A stretch of 64,000 nt of DNA from Herbaspirillum sp. (GCA_028292625.1 JAQGLY010000074.1:1-64000); one strand, 5' to 3'. Positions 6,925-16,717 are shown, counted from the first letter of the stretch. Program-made: numbers and translations. Notes: generated from the sequence alone by a model not told the origin.

Positions 6925-8097
6925 ATGAATAATAAGACAAGCGGGCGAATTGAAGATATCGAGGTGTTGCGTGCGGTGGCGATAATTTTTACACTGTTCT
7001 CTCATGCCGGACACAATAGCGCCTATGCCGCGGTTGGCAACTATGCCTCCTTCTGGAGCGGAGTGGATTTATTTCTGGTCATATCTGGATTTATAATTTC
7101 CAGAGACCTTATTGCAAATATGAGTTCCGCCCCATCTACAGAACGTTGTTGGGCGGTAATATTCGCGTTCTGGATTCGCCGCTTTTTTAGAATCTTTCCA
7201 TCCGCCCTGTTATGGCTCGCCATACCCATAATTCTTTCTGTGACATTCAATCGCCTTGGAGAATTTGGCGTACCGTCGACTAATATTGCTGACTCGACAT
7301 CTGCGATTCTTTCAGTGGCAAATATTCACGCCTGGTCATGCTTTAATCAAAAAGTTGTTTGCTCGAACGTCTATAGTCCTTATTGGAGTTTGTCGCTTGA
7401 AGAGCAATTTTACTGGGCGCTTCCAATAGTCTTCATTTTTTCGCGTAAAAAACTGCCATATGTCCTCGGAGCGTTTGTTTTGGCGCAATTCTTCATTCCG
7501 CGACAGCCTGGTGAACTTATGTGGTATCTGCGAACGGATGCGCTCATGCTCGGCGTCCTCTTAACAATTTTTACCCAGCATCCGCTTTACCGTTACCTTG
7601 ACCCGCAATTTTTATCTCGGAGAAAAATTGCCGTCCCCTTCATAGCTTTGTTGATATGGTGTCTCGTTGCGGCGATTGCGGGCAAAGGGATCGCGCCCTT
7701 CTCGACAGGGATAGTCGCAATAATCGCTGCAGTATTGGTTCTGATCGCAAGCTACGACCGCAATTATCTGATTAGATCCGCTTCGATCAGAAAGGTATTC
7801 GTCTGGATCGGCTCCCGCTCATACGCTCTTTACTTGATTCACATGCCTGCAAGAATTTTCACGCATGAGCTATGGAATCGCCTCGATCCTGGTGCCGACC
7901 CGGCATCCAGCCCCGTATATACTACGCTTCGCTTTTTCCTCGTAGCGATTCCACTAATGCTCGTGCTGGCTGAGATGAACTATCGGTTCATAGAGGTTCC
8001 ACTTCGCCGAAAAGGTCACATTTTGTCGGAGAACATGAAATCAAGAATTGCGGCCCCGTTAACCCAAAAACAAGGGCCGAGGCTGAGAGGATTGTGA
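6925..8097 (+). CDS. Acyltransferase 3 (OafA/YrhL-type) membrane protein
   Basis: A 390-residue polytopic membrane protein with about ten helices. It opens with IEVLRAVAIIFTLFSHAGHN, which holds the conserved R...H of acyltransferase family 3, and has YWSLSLEEQFYWALP in the middle, another hallmark. Members move acyl groups onto surface polysaccharides or lipids. Base composition is clearly lower in GC than in the neighbours and codon use is AT-rich, so it was probably acquired by transfer. An IS3 transposase scrap follows immediately. ATG 6925 fits the family start; an upstream GTG at 6865 would add an unlikely 20-residue leader. Confidence 0.85.
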   Translation: MNNKTSGRIEDIEVLRAVAIIFTLFSHAGHNSAYAAVGNYASFWSGVDLFLVISGFIISRDLIANMSSAPSTERCWAVIFAFWIRRFFRIFPSALLWLAIPIILSVTFNRLGEFGVPSTNIADSTSAILSVANIHAWSCFNQKVVCSNVYSPYWSLSLEEQFYWALPIVFIFSRKKLPYVLGAFVLAQFFIPRQPGELMWYLRTDALMLGVLLTIFTQHPLYRYLDPQFLSRRKIAVPFIALLIWCLVAAIAGKGIAPFSTGIVAIIAAVLVLIASYDRNYLIRSASIRKVFVWIGSRSYALYLIHMPARIFTHELWNRLDPGADPASSPVYTTLRFFLVAIPLMLVLAEMNYRFIEVPLRRKGHILSENMKSRIAAPLTQKQGPRLRGL

Positions 8098-8114
8098 CGC
8101 TTGGCGGCGGTATC

Positions 8115-8207
8115 CGTGAGCGCGGCGCGCCCGCGTCCATCAAGCAATCGAGGCTGGAAAACGGATCGGTATATGGTTATCGTAAAGTCCATGACGACAT
8201 ACGCAGT
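8115..8207 (+). pseudogene. Fragment of an IS3-family OrfB transposase
   Basis: The translation here reads IKQSRLENGSVYGYRKVHDD, the conserved GxxYGYRK.HDDL region upstream of the integrase core of IS3-family OrfB proteins. About 31 codons survive, without the DDE residues. It is a scar directly behind the low-GC acyltransferase gene, consistent with insertion-sequence involvement in bringing that gene in. Confidence 0.65.
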
Positions 8208-8243
8208 CAATCTAAACCTTGGAAGTTTCATTCACAAAAGAAA

Positions 8244-8270
8244 ACGGGCCGCATGACGGCCCGTCGGTTT
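8244..8270. terminator. Bidirectional rho-independent terminator
   Basis: ACGGGCCG and CGGCCCGT form a perfect 8-bp stem with a five-base loop. On the plus strand GGTTTTT follows; on the minus strand the stem is followed by TTTTCTTTT. The minus direction would end the phasin transcript and the plus direction the acyltransferase region. Confidence 0.8.
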
Positions 8271-8319
8271 TTCAGCGCTGCGATCTGCCTGGGAGTGGCC
8301 ATGAACCTATTGCCGGACT

Positions 8320-8889
8320 CTATTGTCTTTTGGCGCTGCGGGTCGTTTTTTCAGCGGCATGGGTGAGTTGCGCGGCGGCCGTATGCATGTTGCTTTCGAT
8401 CGCTTCCACCGCTTGCTTGGTCGATTTCGTCATTTGCTCGTAACCGGCGTTGGCTTTGCCGACGACCGTTTTCATCAGCGCAATCACGTTTTCCGAACCG
8501 GCCGGCGCATTTTTGCTGATCTCGTCGACCAGGGTCGATACCTTGCGTCCGGTTTCGGCCATTTGCATTTCGGCGGCTTTGGCGAATTCCGACTGGGTTG
8601 AGGTCAGGATGTCGGCCAGTTGACGGCCGTAAGCCACAGCCTTCTCCGCATTCGGCTGGGTCTGGGCCGCGGCCAGCGATGGCAGTTCTTGCGGATCTTT
8701 GGCGCTGGCGAGTTGCTTGCTGCTTGCTGTATATTCGTCTAACAATGCCTTGGTGGCGCTCATGTTCAGCTCAACCACCTTTTCCATCCCTTCGACGGCT
8801 TTGATGGCGAGTGTGGTGATCAATTCGACCTGAGCGTCGAAATGCGCTTTGCTGGTGGCGAAAAAAAATTGGTCTTGGAATGAAAACAT
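8320..8889 (-). CDS. phaP: Phasin-family protein (PHA granule-associated)
   Basis: A 189-residue, helix-only, alanine- and lysine-rich protein of the TIGR01841 phasin family. It opens MFSFQDQFFFATSKAHFDAQ, typical of betaproteobacterial phasins, and continues with amphipathic helices (LITTLAIKAVEGMEKVVELN) and a lysine/arginine-rich tail. Phasins coat polyhydroxyalkanoate granules and control their size and number. No PHA synthase gene is in the window; it is a single-gene transcript with a strong terminator. The symbol is a family-level call. Confidence 0.85.
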   Translation of the reverse strand: MFSFQDQFFFATSKAHFDAQVELITTLAIKAVEGMEKVVELNMSATKALLDEYTASSKQLASAKDPQELPSLAAAQTQPNAEKAVAYGRQLADILTSTQSEFAKAAEMQMAETGRKVSTLVDEISKNAPAGSENVIALMKTVVGKANAGYEQMTKSTKQAVEAIESNMHTAAAQLTHAAEKTTRSAKRQ

Positions 8890-9037
8890 GCTGGTCTCCT
8901 CTCAGGGGTGGATGGGGAAAGCGTTGCCCCCGCGCGTTGCAACAATGAGTTGCGACTAATCCGATATGCAGCGTTTATTCTACCCATTTCTCCCCCCAGA
9001 TCCGGCCCTTTTCTTATAATCGGCTTGCGCGCGGAGC

Positions 9038-9445
9038 TCAGCGTTGCTCCGGAATACCGGCAATCAAGTCAATCTCAACCAGTGCACCGACCGCCAAGCC
9101 GGTCACGCCGACGCAAGTCCGACTCGGCAGCGGCCCGCAGAACCATGTTTTGTAATCAGCGTTGAACGCTTCGTAGTCCTCGAACGAGGTGAGATAGACC
9201 CGCGTCATCAGGCAGTCGTCGAGCGTCAGGCCGAATTGCTTCAGCACTGCTTCGAGATTGCGGCGCACCTGGTTGCTCTGGACCACCACATCGCCCTCCA
9301 CCAACTCCCCTGTTGCGGGATCTGTAGGCATCTGCCCGGTGACGAAGAGGAGGTTGCCCCACTGCGTCGCGTGGGAAAACGGTCCGACCTGCTGCGGGAC
9401 GTCGTCGGCCGGGCTGAAAGAAAATGATTGTTTTTTGATCGTCAT
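9038..9445 (-). CDS. RidA/YjgF-family enamine/imine deaminase
   Basis: A 135-residue RidA-type protein. Conserved segments are GPFSHATQWGNLLFVTGQMP, QVRRNLEAVLKQFGLTLDDC and the C-terminal RTCVGVTGLAVGALVEIDLI, whose arginine binds the carboxylate of the imine substrate. RidA proteins hydrolyse reactive 2-aminoacrylate and other enamines made by PLP enzymes and amino-acid oxidases. Its ATG overlaps the stop of the ABC transporter fusion gene, so it is the last gene of the transporter operon. This points to use of an imported amino acid whose breakdown passes through an imine. Confidence 0.9.
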   Translation of the reverse strand: MTIKKQSFSFSPADDVPQQVGPFSHATQWGNLLFVTGQMPTDPATGELVEGDVVVQSNQVRRNLEAVLKQFGLTLDDCLMTRVYLTSFEDYEAFNADYKTWFCGPLPSRTCVGVTGLAVGALVEIDLIAGIPEQR

Positions 9446-11019
9446 AGCGCAAAGACTGGGTTGGCGTCATTTCCCATGACACTCAGGAAACGGGCAGTAA
9501 GCGGGTTTTTCGGTCGGCTCAGCACATCGGCGGTGGGACCGTCCTCCGCCACCACTCCACCGCTCAGGAAGATGACGCGGTTCGCCACTTCCTTGGCGAA
9601 GCGAAGCTGGTGCGTGGAGATGATCATGGTCAGGCCATCCTCGACCGCCAGTTTTTGGATAACCTCCAGCACTTCATTCACCAGTTCCGGGTCGAGCGCA
9701 GAGGTGGGTTCGTCGAGCAGCAGCACGCTTGGCTGCGGCGCCAGCGCGCGGGCGATCGCGATGCGCTGTTGCTGGCCGCCTGACAGATGTCGTGGCAGCG
9801 CATGGGCGCGATGCAGCAGTCCGACGCGCTCGAGCAGTTCCAGAGCGCGCTGCTTGGCCTCGTCTTCCGGCACGCCGTGCACCCACCGCAGCGGGCCGGC
9901 AATGTTGTCCAGCGCCGTGAGGTGGGCGAACAGATTGAAGTGCTGGAACACCATGCCAACGCCATAGTGCGCGCGCTGGCGGGCCACCTCGCGCGGCGTC
10001 AGCGGCCTGCCGTCATCGGCGAACCCGACTCGCTGCCCATGGATGTGAACGTCGCCGGCATTCCATGCCTCGAGGCGATTGATGCAGCGAAGCAAGGTGC
10101 TCTTTCCCGAACCGCTTGGGCCGAGCAGCGCAACCACTTCGCCCGGCTGCACCTTCAGGTTCAAGCCGGAAAAAATGGTTTGGTCGCCGAATCGCTTGGT
10201 CAGATTCTTTACCTCCACCATCATCTCGCCGGGTGCGACGCTTGCACGCGGCGCAGTGATCGGGATCGATGAGACCGCCTTCGCCACGGGGATGGCATCG
10301 TCAGTGCCTGGTCCAGCCGCGCCTTTGCGCATCGCTGCAAGGCGGCGCAGGAGCGGGTGGCGGGACGCGGTGCGGTCGAGATCGAACACATATTCGGCCA
10401 ACAACTGCAGCGCGGTGACCACGCCCGCCAGAAACAGATATAGCAGGCCGGAGGCAAAGAAGACAGAGAAGAAGTCGAACGTCGACGAGGCAAGCTGGGT
10501 GCTGCGCAGCGTGAGTTCCTGGACCGAGATGAACGAGGCCAGCGAAGAGTTTTTCAGCGCGCTGACGGCCTCGTTGCCGAATCCGGGGATCATATTGCGC
10601 AGCGCCTGCGGCGCCACGATATGCCGCATCAATGTGAATGGCGACATGCCGAGCGCCTCGCCGGCCAGGACCTGGCCACGGTCGACGCCGCGCACGCCGG
10701 AGCGCAGCATCTCAGCGATGAACGGTGCTTCATTGCACGCCAGCGCGATGCCGGCCGAGACCAGCGCCGACATCTTGATGCCGATGAGCGGTAGTGCATC
10801 GTAAAAGAACACCATCTGCAGAATCAACGGAGTTCCGCGAAAGATGACGGCGTACAGCCGCGCGCAGCCCGACAGCAGGCGGTAGCGCGCCATCTGCATG
10901 CTGGCCAGGATGAGGCCCAACACCAGGCCGCCTAGCAGCCCGATGCTGGTAACGCCTACCGAAAGGGCGACCCCTTTTTGAAGATAATCCAGGGTCAGGT
11001 AGTGAAAAAATAATTCCAT
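9442..11019 (-). CDS. Fused permease and ATPase of a polar amino-acid ABC transporter
   Basis: A 525-residue protein that joins two normally separate subunits. Residues 1 to about 220 are a HisM/GlnP-type permease with the EAA loop (GEALGMSPFTLMRHIVAPQA). After a flexible linker of about 45 residues, the ATPase domain carries Walker A GPSGSGKST (near 298), the signature LSGGQQQR (near 412) and Walker B LLLDEPTSALDPE (near 430). In most PAAT-family systems these are two or three genes. The fused form would make a homodimeric transporter. The binding protein is just upstream and RidA overlaps downstream. Confidence 0.9.
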   Translation of the reverse strand: MELFFHYLTLDYLQKGVALSVGVTSIGLLGGLVLGLILASMQMARYRLLSGCARLYAVIFRGTPLILQMVFFYDALPLIGIKMSALVSAGIALACNEAPFIAEMLRSGVRGVDRGQVLAGEALGMSPFTLMRHIVAPQALRNMIPGFGNEAVSALKNSSLASFISVQELTLRSTQLASSTFDFFSVFFASGLLYLFLAGVVTALQLLAEYVFDLDRTASRHPLLRRLAAMRKGAAGPGTDDAIPVAKAVSSIPITAPRASVAPGEMMVEVKNLTKRFGDQTIFSGLNLKVQPGEVVALLGPSGSGKSTLLRCINRLEAWNAGDVHIHGQRVGFADDGRPLTPREVARQRAHYGVGMVFQHFNLFAHLTALDNIAGPLRWVHGVPEDEAKQRALELLERVGLLHRAHALPRHLSGGQQQRIAIARALAPQPSVLLLDEPTSALDPELVNEVLEVIQKLAVEDGLTMIISTHQLRFAKEVANRVIFLSGGVVAEDGPTADVLSRPKNPLTARFLSVMGNDANPVFAL

Positions 11020-11039
11020 CAGAGATCGCCCGTCTTCAC

Positions 11040-11984
11040 TTACTTGGTGGTGCTGATAATCCGCGGAGCTTCGAGCGCGCTCACGTCAAGCGTCCATTTT
11101 TTCAGCAATGCCGTTTCGGTTCCGTTCTTCTGGAGCTCTTTCAAAGCGGCGACCATCGCATCGCGCAACTGCGGATTTTTCTGTGCGACGCCGATTCCGA
11201 TGTAGTACGGCAGTGTCACCGCGAGCGCCTTGCTCAGCTTCTCGGGATAGGCTTTGACCGCCTGATCGACGGTATTGACGTCGTTAATATAGGTATCGGC
11301 GCGCCCGGCGAGGATCGCTTGAATGCAGCTCGCATTGTTATCGTAGAGTTGCACAGTAGGGGCCGGCTTGCCGGCCGCCTTGCAGGCCGCAGCCAGGTTT
11401 TCGATCAGCGGAACTTCGACGAAGCCCGTGTTTTCCGCAGCCGTCAAGCCGCACAGGGACAGGTCGATCCCCGTGATCTTCTTCGGATTGCCCTTCGCAA
11501 CCAGTACGCCGTCCGACACCTTCGAATAGGTGATGAAGTCGGCCGCCTTGGCGCGCTCTTCGGTGGCATAGATATCGGACATCACGAAGTCCGCTTGCCC
11601 GCTTGCTACTGTAGGAATCAGAGCGGCAAACCCGACCGGCTTGTACGCTACTTCAAAGCCGAGGCATTTTCCGAGCGCTTCGCCCATGTCAATGTCGAAA
11701 CCGATGTACTTCTCGGGATCCTTGGGATCGAGCGCTTCGTAGCCTGGCGTATGCGGATTGATCGCGTTGGTCAGCGTCTTACCCTTGAACTGAGGATACT
11801 TGCTTTGCAAAGCTTGGCATGCGGCCGGGATGGCGATGTCGGTGCTTGCGGCATACGACGACGCTGCAAAGCCCGCTGCGCACACCGCGAAAACAAAAGC
11901 CTGCGATAAGTACTTGACCAATGTGGGTCGAGTGTCCCCTTTGCGAACATCTTCCTGATCCACCACTTTTTGCACAAAACGCAT
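11040..11984 (-). CDS. Amino-acid ABC transporter substrate-binding protein
   Basis: A 314-residue periplasmic binding protein of family 3. The mature part has the typical PEKYIGFDIDMGEALGKCLG and GQADFVMSDIYATEERAKAADF segments, where the aspartates and arginine grip the amino acid. The leader (residues 1 to about 45) is long: a charged stretch before a hydrophobic core ending SSYAAS. GGGGAG lies six bases before the chosen ATG, which supports the long leader. Internal pairs of cysteines (CQAL, CLGF, CGLT, CKAAG) may form disulfides. It feeds the fused permease/ATPase 20 bases downstream. Confidence 0.88.
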   Translation of the reverse strand: MRFVQKVVDQEDVRKGDTRPTLVKYLSQAFVFAVCAAGFAASSYAASTDIAIPAACQALQSKYPQFKGKTLTNAINPHTPGYEALDPKDPEKYIGFDIDMGEALGKCLGFEVAYKPVGFAALIPTVASGQADFVMSDIYATEERAKAADFITYSKVSDGVLVAKGNPKKITGIDLSLCGLTAAENTGFVEVPLIENLAAACKAAGKPAPTVQLYDNNASCIQAILAGRADTYINDVNTVDQAVKAYPEKLSKALAVTLPYYIGIGVAQKNPQLRDAMVAALKELQKNGTETALLKKWTLDVSALEAPRIISTTK

Positions 11985-12185
11985 GTCGAACTCCCCAATG
12001 TTGGTTTACGCGGTCACGGACAGACTGCCAGTGAAGATAAGCAATTGACATGCCAGTGAGGGAGCCGTCGATGAGTCATGCACGTGCACTCGATGCGTTC
12101 GCACCATATGAGGGAATACAGAGCGCCTCCCCAAGCTTCGTTAGGGTGCACACTGTTCTCTTATGTGGCGAACTGGATAGCTGCA

Positions 12186-12232
12186 AACCAAGGGGTCGTG
12201 CGGGGACTGTACGGGTAAACGCTTTTCCGCTG
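12186..12232 (+). repeat. Attachment-flank repeat, copy C, with 15 bp of the tRNA-Arg sequence
   Basis: AACCAAGGGGTCGTG (12186-12200) is identical to positions 689-703 of the tRNA-Arg fragment. GACTGTACGGGTAAACGCTT and TTCCGCTG follow, resembling copies A and B. In copy A the two parts are about 100 bases apart, whereas here they are joined. This suggests a recombination or deletion scar at an old attachment site. The rest of the gap from 11985 to 12314 shows no gene. Confidence 0.5.
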
Positions 12233-12314
12233 TTTTTCCAATATCATCACCCACAGAAAACCGGATGAATCATAAAAATTAATAGATCGCGCCTTGGGAA
12301 GGGAATTTGATTTC

Positions 12315-13208
12315 ATGAAAGCCACTTATCACATAGCCGGCGCAGCACGGCTGCCGACGCTTGCCGCCATCGCATGCATATTCTTATGCTCGTTTGTATT
12401 TGCTCCTCATACGCATGCACAAGAGCCATCCGGGCCGGAAGAACACTTCGCATCCATCGCTTTGCCTCGCGGCACCGAGTTGCCTATCCTGGTCAGCAAG
12501 CAGGCTGGATCGCGCCCGAATATCGCCGTTCTGCTCTTTGCCGGTTATCCGGGAATTCTGCATATCCGCAGCGACGACGGTTCTGTGACCTATGACTTGC
12601 ATGGAAATTTTCTGATTCGCGCACGGCGCCATCTGTTAAATGATCAGATTTTTACCGTGATGGTCGATTGCCCAAAAGACCAATGGGTCCTGTGCGACGA
12701 TCGCTATCGGACATCGGATCAGCATGCGCAAGATATCGCCGCCGTGATTGACAAGGTCAAAAGCGACTTTGGGGCGACTAAAGTGTACGTGATGGGCACG
12801 AGCTACGGCACCGTATCAAGCGCGTTCTTGGCTTTGAAGCTGACCGATAAAATGGATGGCGCCATTCACACGGCGACCTTTACCGATCCCGACACGGCCC
12901 ACCGGGGGCGATCCCATGGGCTGCCGATGGGGAATTTCGATTGGACTGCCATCAAGGTTGACCAGCTATTCGTCCATCATAAAGATGATCCTTGTAGTGT
13001 TACCCGTTACCGCAGCGTCGTTTCGCGTAAGGGAATCGCTCCGTTAATTACCGTTCAAGGGAGCAAGAACGCTCATGGGAATGTCTGTGAGGCCTTTAGC
13101 GCCCATGGCTTCGTCGGACGAGAGCGGATCACCATGCTCGCCATCGCCGATTGGATCGCCAGCCGTAAAGTGCAAGAGATCGTGGGCGATGACGAAAGTG
13201 AGGATTAG
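12315..13208 (+). CDS. Secreted alpha/beta-hydrolase-like protein
   Basis: A 297-residue protein with a signal peptide ending near residue 35 (THA before QE). The nucleophile elbow is GTSYG at residues 161-165, with Ser163 as the probable catalytic serine; an aspartate (HHKDDPC) and histidine (NAHGNVCEAF) further on could complete the triad. Two cysteine pairs (DCPKDQWVLC and CSV/NVC) suggest disulfides in the periplasm. The substrate is unknown; a serine esterase or peptidase is possible. ATG 12315 gives a normal signal peptide, while an upstream TTG at 12294 adds seven unlikely residues. Confidence 0.7.
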   Translation: MKATYHIAGAARLPTLAAIACIFLCSFVFAPHTHAQEPSGPEEHFASIALPRGTELPILVSKQAGSRPNIAVLLFAGYPGILHIRSDDGSVTYDLHGNFLIRARRHLLNDQIFTVMVDCPKDQWVLCDDRYRTSDQHAQDIAAVIDKVKSDFGATKVYVMGTSYGTVSSAFLALKLTDKMDGAIHTATFTDPDTAHRGRSHGLPMGNFDWTAIKVDQLFVHHKDDPCSVTRYRSVVSRKGIAPLITVQGSKNAHGNVCEAFSAHGFVGRERITMLAIADWIASRKVQEIVGDDESED

Positions 13209-13252
13209 AGAGAAGCGCCTGGTGCTCCGGACAGGTCTGTTTTCAAGCTGCT

Positions 13253-13885
13253 TCACAACCAGGGACGGTCCTTGATCCTGGCCTGTTCGAACGCCCTGAT
13301 TTCACTTGAATGCAACAAGGTGGTGCCCACTTCGTCGATGCCTTCCAGCAGATTCTTGCGTAACGTCGACGATATCCCGAATGGCAAGTGCTCTCCCTCA
13401 GGGGTCGTAACAGTACATGTCTCCAGGTCGACCGTAAGCCTGTAGCCGGGTGCGGCAGCAACCTGACGCTGCAGTTTCTGGACCTGTTCCTCTTCCAGCA
13501 CCACAGGAAGCAAGCCGTTCTTGCAGCAGTTATTGAAAAATATGTCGGCAAAACCCACGGCAATCAATACCCGGAAACCGTACTGATACAGAGCCCAGGG
13601 CGCATGTTCCCGAGAACTGCCGCAACCGAAATTTTTCCCGCTCAACAGGATCGTTGCATCGGCGTACCGCGGCTGGTTGAAGACGAACTCGGGATTGGGC
13701 GTGCGCTGTTCCGGCGGCTTGCCGTAATACCCTTCGTCCAGATAGCGCCATTCATCGAAAACATAAGGTCCAAAACCTGTACGCGCAATCGATTTCATGA
13801 ACTGCTTCGGGATGATCGCATCGGTATCGATATTGTCCCGTTCAAGCGGAACAACGAGGCCGGCATGTCGCACAAACGGATTCAT
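13253..13885 (-). CDS. leuD: 3-isopropylmalate dehydratase small subunit (LeuD family)
   Basis: A 210-residue small aconitase-like subunit. It has the swivel-domain signatures [30 protein letters not shown] and [17 protein letters not shown], at about the usual LeuD length. With the large subunit it forms an isomerase/dehydratase acting on isopropylmalate or related 2-substituted malates. Its ATG overlaps the stop of leuC. No leuA or leuB is nearby and an MFS transporter starts the operon, so it may be a second copy devoted to uptake and use of a C5-C7 dicarboxylate such as a methylmalate. That is inference. Confidence 0.85.
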   Translation of the reverse strand: MNPFVRHAGLVVPLERDNIDTDAIIPKQFMKSIARTGFGPYVFDEWRYLDEGYYGKPPEQRTPNPEFVFNQPRYADATILLSGKNFGCGSSREHAPWALYQYGFRVLIAVGFADIFFNNCCKNGLLPVVLEEEQVQKLQRQVAAAPGYRLTVDLETCTVTTPEGEHLPFGISSTLRKNLLEGIDEVGTTLLHSSEIRAFEQARIKDRPWL

Positions 13886-15312
13886 CGGATTCCTTTCTTA
13901 CCTTGCATCATGGTCCTGACATCGGTGAAATGCCCGGCAAGGGCCGCTGCCGCCGCCATCGCCGGACTCACCAGATGCGACCTGCCGCCGGCGCCTTGCC
14001 GGCCTTCGAAATTGCGGTTGGATGTAGAAGCCCCGCGCTCACCAGGTTCCAGCCGGTCCGCATTCATCGCCAGGCACATCGAACACCCTGCTTCGCGCCA
14101 CTCGAATCCGGCGGCCAGAAAGATTTCGTGCAGACCTTCCTGTTCGGCCTGCCGCTTGACAGCCCCCGAGCCGGGCACCGCGAGCGCCAGCTTGATGTTC
14201 GGCGCAATACGTCCGCCCGTGGCAGCCAGGACTTCAGCGGCAAGTCGCAGGTCTTCGATGCGGCCGTTGGTGCAGGAACCGATGAACACCTTGTCCAGCT
14301 TGATCGATTGCATCGGAGTCCCCGGCGCCAGGTCCATATAGGCCAGCGCACCGGCATAGGACGCACGCTGTCTGCGATCTTCGATGAGCTGCGGGTCCGG
14401 AACGCGTCCGGCGATGTCCGTCACCATCTCGGGCGATGTGCCCCATGTGACCTGCGGAGCAAGGTCGCTCACGTCGATGCGGATTTCGGCATCGAACACG
14501 GCATCGCTATCGGAGCGCAAACCGGCCCATTCGGCGCTGGCGCGCGCCCAGTCGTCCCCTTTGGGCGCATGCTTGCGATGCCGGCAATATTCCAGCGTGG
14601 TCTTGTCCACCGCAATCAGCCCGGCGCGCGCTCCCGCCTCGATCGACATGTTGCACAATGTCATGCGCCCCTCCATCGACAGCGCTTCGACTACCGGACC
14701 GGCGAATTCGATTGCATGACCGGTCGCGCCGCCGGAGCCGATGCGTCCGATGATCGCCAGCGCCACATCCTTGGCGGTGCAGCCGCACGGCAACACCCCT
14801 TCGACCGTGATGCGCATGCTCTTGCTGCGACGTGTCAGGATGGTCTGCGTGCTCAGGACATGCTCGATCTCCGAAGTGCCGATCCCGAACGCCAGCGTAC
14901 TCAGCGCGCCGTGGGTGCTGGTATGGGAATCGCCGCAGACAATGGTCATCCCGGGCAGGGTCATGCCGATCTCCGGCGCGACCACATGGACGATGCCCTG
15001 CTGCGGGTCGTCCATGCCGAAGTGCCGGATACCGGTGGCCGCGGTATTGCTGCGCAGCGCTTCCACCTGGATGCGGGAGGTTGCGTCGGAAATGCCGGCG
15101 GAGCGGTCGGTGGTGGGTACGTTGTGGTCCGCCACGGCCAGGTTGGCCTGCGCGCGCCATACTGCGCGGTGCTCGAGGCGCATCGATTCGAAAGCCTGCG
15201 GGCTGGTCACTTCATTGACCAGGTGGCGGTCGATGTAGAGCAGCGCGGCGCCGTCCGCTTCGGTGCGCACCACGTGCGCATCGAAAATCTTGTCGTACAG
15301 TGTAAAACCCAA
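13882..15312 (-). CDS. leuC: 3-isopropylmalate dehydratase large subunit (LeuC family)
   Basis: A 476-residue catalytic subunit with a predicted 4Fe-4S cluster. The ligands lie in [10 protein letters not shown] and in the later [10 protein letters not shown] motif, and the active-site segment [11 protein letters not shown] is intact. Length and motif order match bacterial LeuC. The reaction is stereospecific isomerisation of 2- and 3-isopropylmalate via a dehydrated intermediate; close relatives act on citraconate and methylmalate. It is the second gene of an MFS-leuC-leuD operon that a divergent LysR gene probably controls. Confidence 0.87.
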   Translation of the reverse strand: MGFTLYDKIFDAHVVRTEADGAALLYIDRHLVNEVTSPQAFESMRLEHRAVWRAQANLAVADHNVPTTDRSAGISDATSRIQVEALRSNTAATGIRHFGMDDPQQGIVHVVAPEIGMTLPGMTIVCGDSHTSTHGALSTLAFGIGTSEIEHVLSTQTILTRRSKSMRITVEGVLPCGCTAKDVALAIIGRIGSGGATGHAIEFAGPVVEALSMEGRMTLCNMSIEAGARAGLIAVDKTTLEYCRHRKHAPKGDDWARASAEWAGLRSDSDAVFDAEIRIDVSDLAPQVTWGTSPEMVTDIAGRVPDPQLIEDRRQRASYAGALAYMDLAPGTPMQSIKLDKVFIGSCTNGRIEDLRLAAEVLAATGGRIAPNIKLALAVPGSGAVKRQAEQEGLHEIFLAAGFEWREAGCSMCLAMNADRLEPGERGASTSNRNFEGRQGAGGRSHLVSPAMAAAAALAGHFTDVRTMMQGKKGIR

Positions 15313-15337
15313 GGCGTTCTCCTGATAGTTAGCCGGA

Positions 15338-16717
15338 TCAACCCGCCATCGGGTTATCCTCGGGCAGGCCGATTCCCTTGGTTTCCGGCAGGAACCATGG
15401 CAGCACCATGCCCAACAGGTAGACCGATCCGAACACCAGCGCCGCGTGCGACACGCCGCCGAACGATTTGATCATCGAACCCGAAAGAATGGGGAAAATC
15501 CAGGCCACCAGGCGCGCCGAATTGAATACGAAACTGATGGCGGTGGAACGGACCGATGCATTGAACAGTTCGGCCGGATAGATCGCCAGCCACGCAAAGG
15601 TGCAACCCAGCGTGAAAAAGCCGTTGATGGCCGAAATCGTCAGCATGCCCTCGACCGAACTCACCCATCCGTAAGTCAACACGGTCGTAGCCAGCGAGCC
15701 GGCAAAGCTCAGAAACAGGAACCAGCGCCGGCCCATGCCGTCGATCAGGAAACCGGACGCCATGTAGGCGACAATCGCGCCGACGGTGTAGACAATCGAC
15801 ACCAGGGAAATCCAGTGGCCGGGATCGGCGATATGCTGCGCCGCCGCCAGTTCCGCGGTACGCGCCGGCAGCCAGCTCGACACCGCCCACCAGCCGACGA
15901 TGGTCACGATCGACAGCGCCGTGGCCAGGACGATGCGGCGCACCGCTTCGCGCTGACTGAAAACCTGCTTCAAAGTGAAAGGACGCTTGTCCGATGCCGA
16001 CGCATCGCTGGCGCCGGTGGCGCTCCATTGCTTGTTGGCCACGGCTTCCTGCCATTGCTCGGATTCGTCCACTCCGCGGCGGATATACAGAACGAAAAGC
16101 GCCGGGAGCGCGCCAACCACGAACATCACGCGCCAGTTGTCGGCGCCGAACGGATCGAATGTGGTCAAGGCATACCAGACCAGGGCCGCAATCAGCGTGC
16201 CCCAGCCGAATCCCGATTGCAGGAATCCCGCCCCCTTGGCGCGTGCTTCCCGGGGCCAGGTCTCCGCCACCAGCGAAATGCCGGTGCTCCATTCGCTGCC
16301 CATCGCCAGGCCCGTCAGGAAACGCAGCACGCACAAATAAACCAGGCTATGGGAAAAAGCGGTGCATCCCGTCAACACGGCATACAACAGGACCGACCAC
16401 ATCATCATCGGCTTGCGCCCCACATAGTCCGCCAGCACGCCGCCGATCAGGCCGCCGATGCCCCAGCCGAGCAAGGTGATGCCGATCACCATGCCGGCGT
16501 ACAGCGGCAGCGAACCCGCCTGGGCCGGCGTCAAGACCGAATGCATCAGCGCCGGCAAGACCATGATCAAGGCCAGCGCCTCGTAGCCGTCGAAGATCCA
16601 TCCGAGAAAGGCGCCGTTGAGGGTGCGCCAGTGTTTTGCGGTCAGGTTGGCGTACCATGGCTGGGGCCGCGCGGCCTGCAAGGCCGACTGCGGGATGGAT
16701 TGATCCGCTACATTCAT
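15338..16717 (-). CDS. MFS transporter, sugar-porter/organic-acid type
   Basis: A 459-residue transporter with twelve predicted helices. The loop 2-3 motif is [15 protein letters not shown], and [13 protein letters not shown] and FLPETKGIG mark the metabolite:H+ symporter group. A large charged central loop follows helix 6. It is the first gene of the operon with leuC and leuD, 25 bases apart, so it probably imports the dicarboxylate they act on. AGGAGA seven bases before ATG 16717 fixes the start; the longer upstream frame has no ribosome site and is out of character with the family. Confidence 0.88.
   Translation of the reverse strand: MNVADQSIPQSALQAARPQPWYANLTAKHWRTLNGAFLGWIFDGYEALALIMVLPALMHSVLTPAQAGSLPLYAGMVIGITLLGWGIGGLIGGVLADYVGRKPMMMWSVLLYAVLTGCTAFSHSLVYLCVLRFLTGLAMGSEWSTGISLVAETWPREARAKGAGFLQSGFGWGTLIAALVWYALTTFDPFGADNWRVMFVVGALPALFVLYIRRGVDESEQWQEAVANKQWSATGASDASASDKRPFTLKQVFSQREAVRRIVLATALSIVTIVGWWAVSSWLPARTAELAAAQHIADPGHWISLVSIVYTVGAIVAYMASGFLIDGMGRRWFLFLSFAGSLATTVLTYGWVSSVEGMLTISAINGFFTLGCTFAWLAIYPAELFNASVRSTAISFVFNSARLVAWIFPILSGSMIKSFGGVSHAALVFGSVYLLGMVLPWFLPETKGIGLPEDNPMAG

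Noticed and set aside
13903..15471. A 522-codon open frame on the plus strand opposite leuC
   Set aside because: leuC has intact iron-sulfur motifs and overlaps leuD normally; the antisense frame is a composition artefact.
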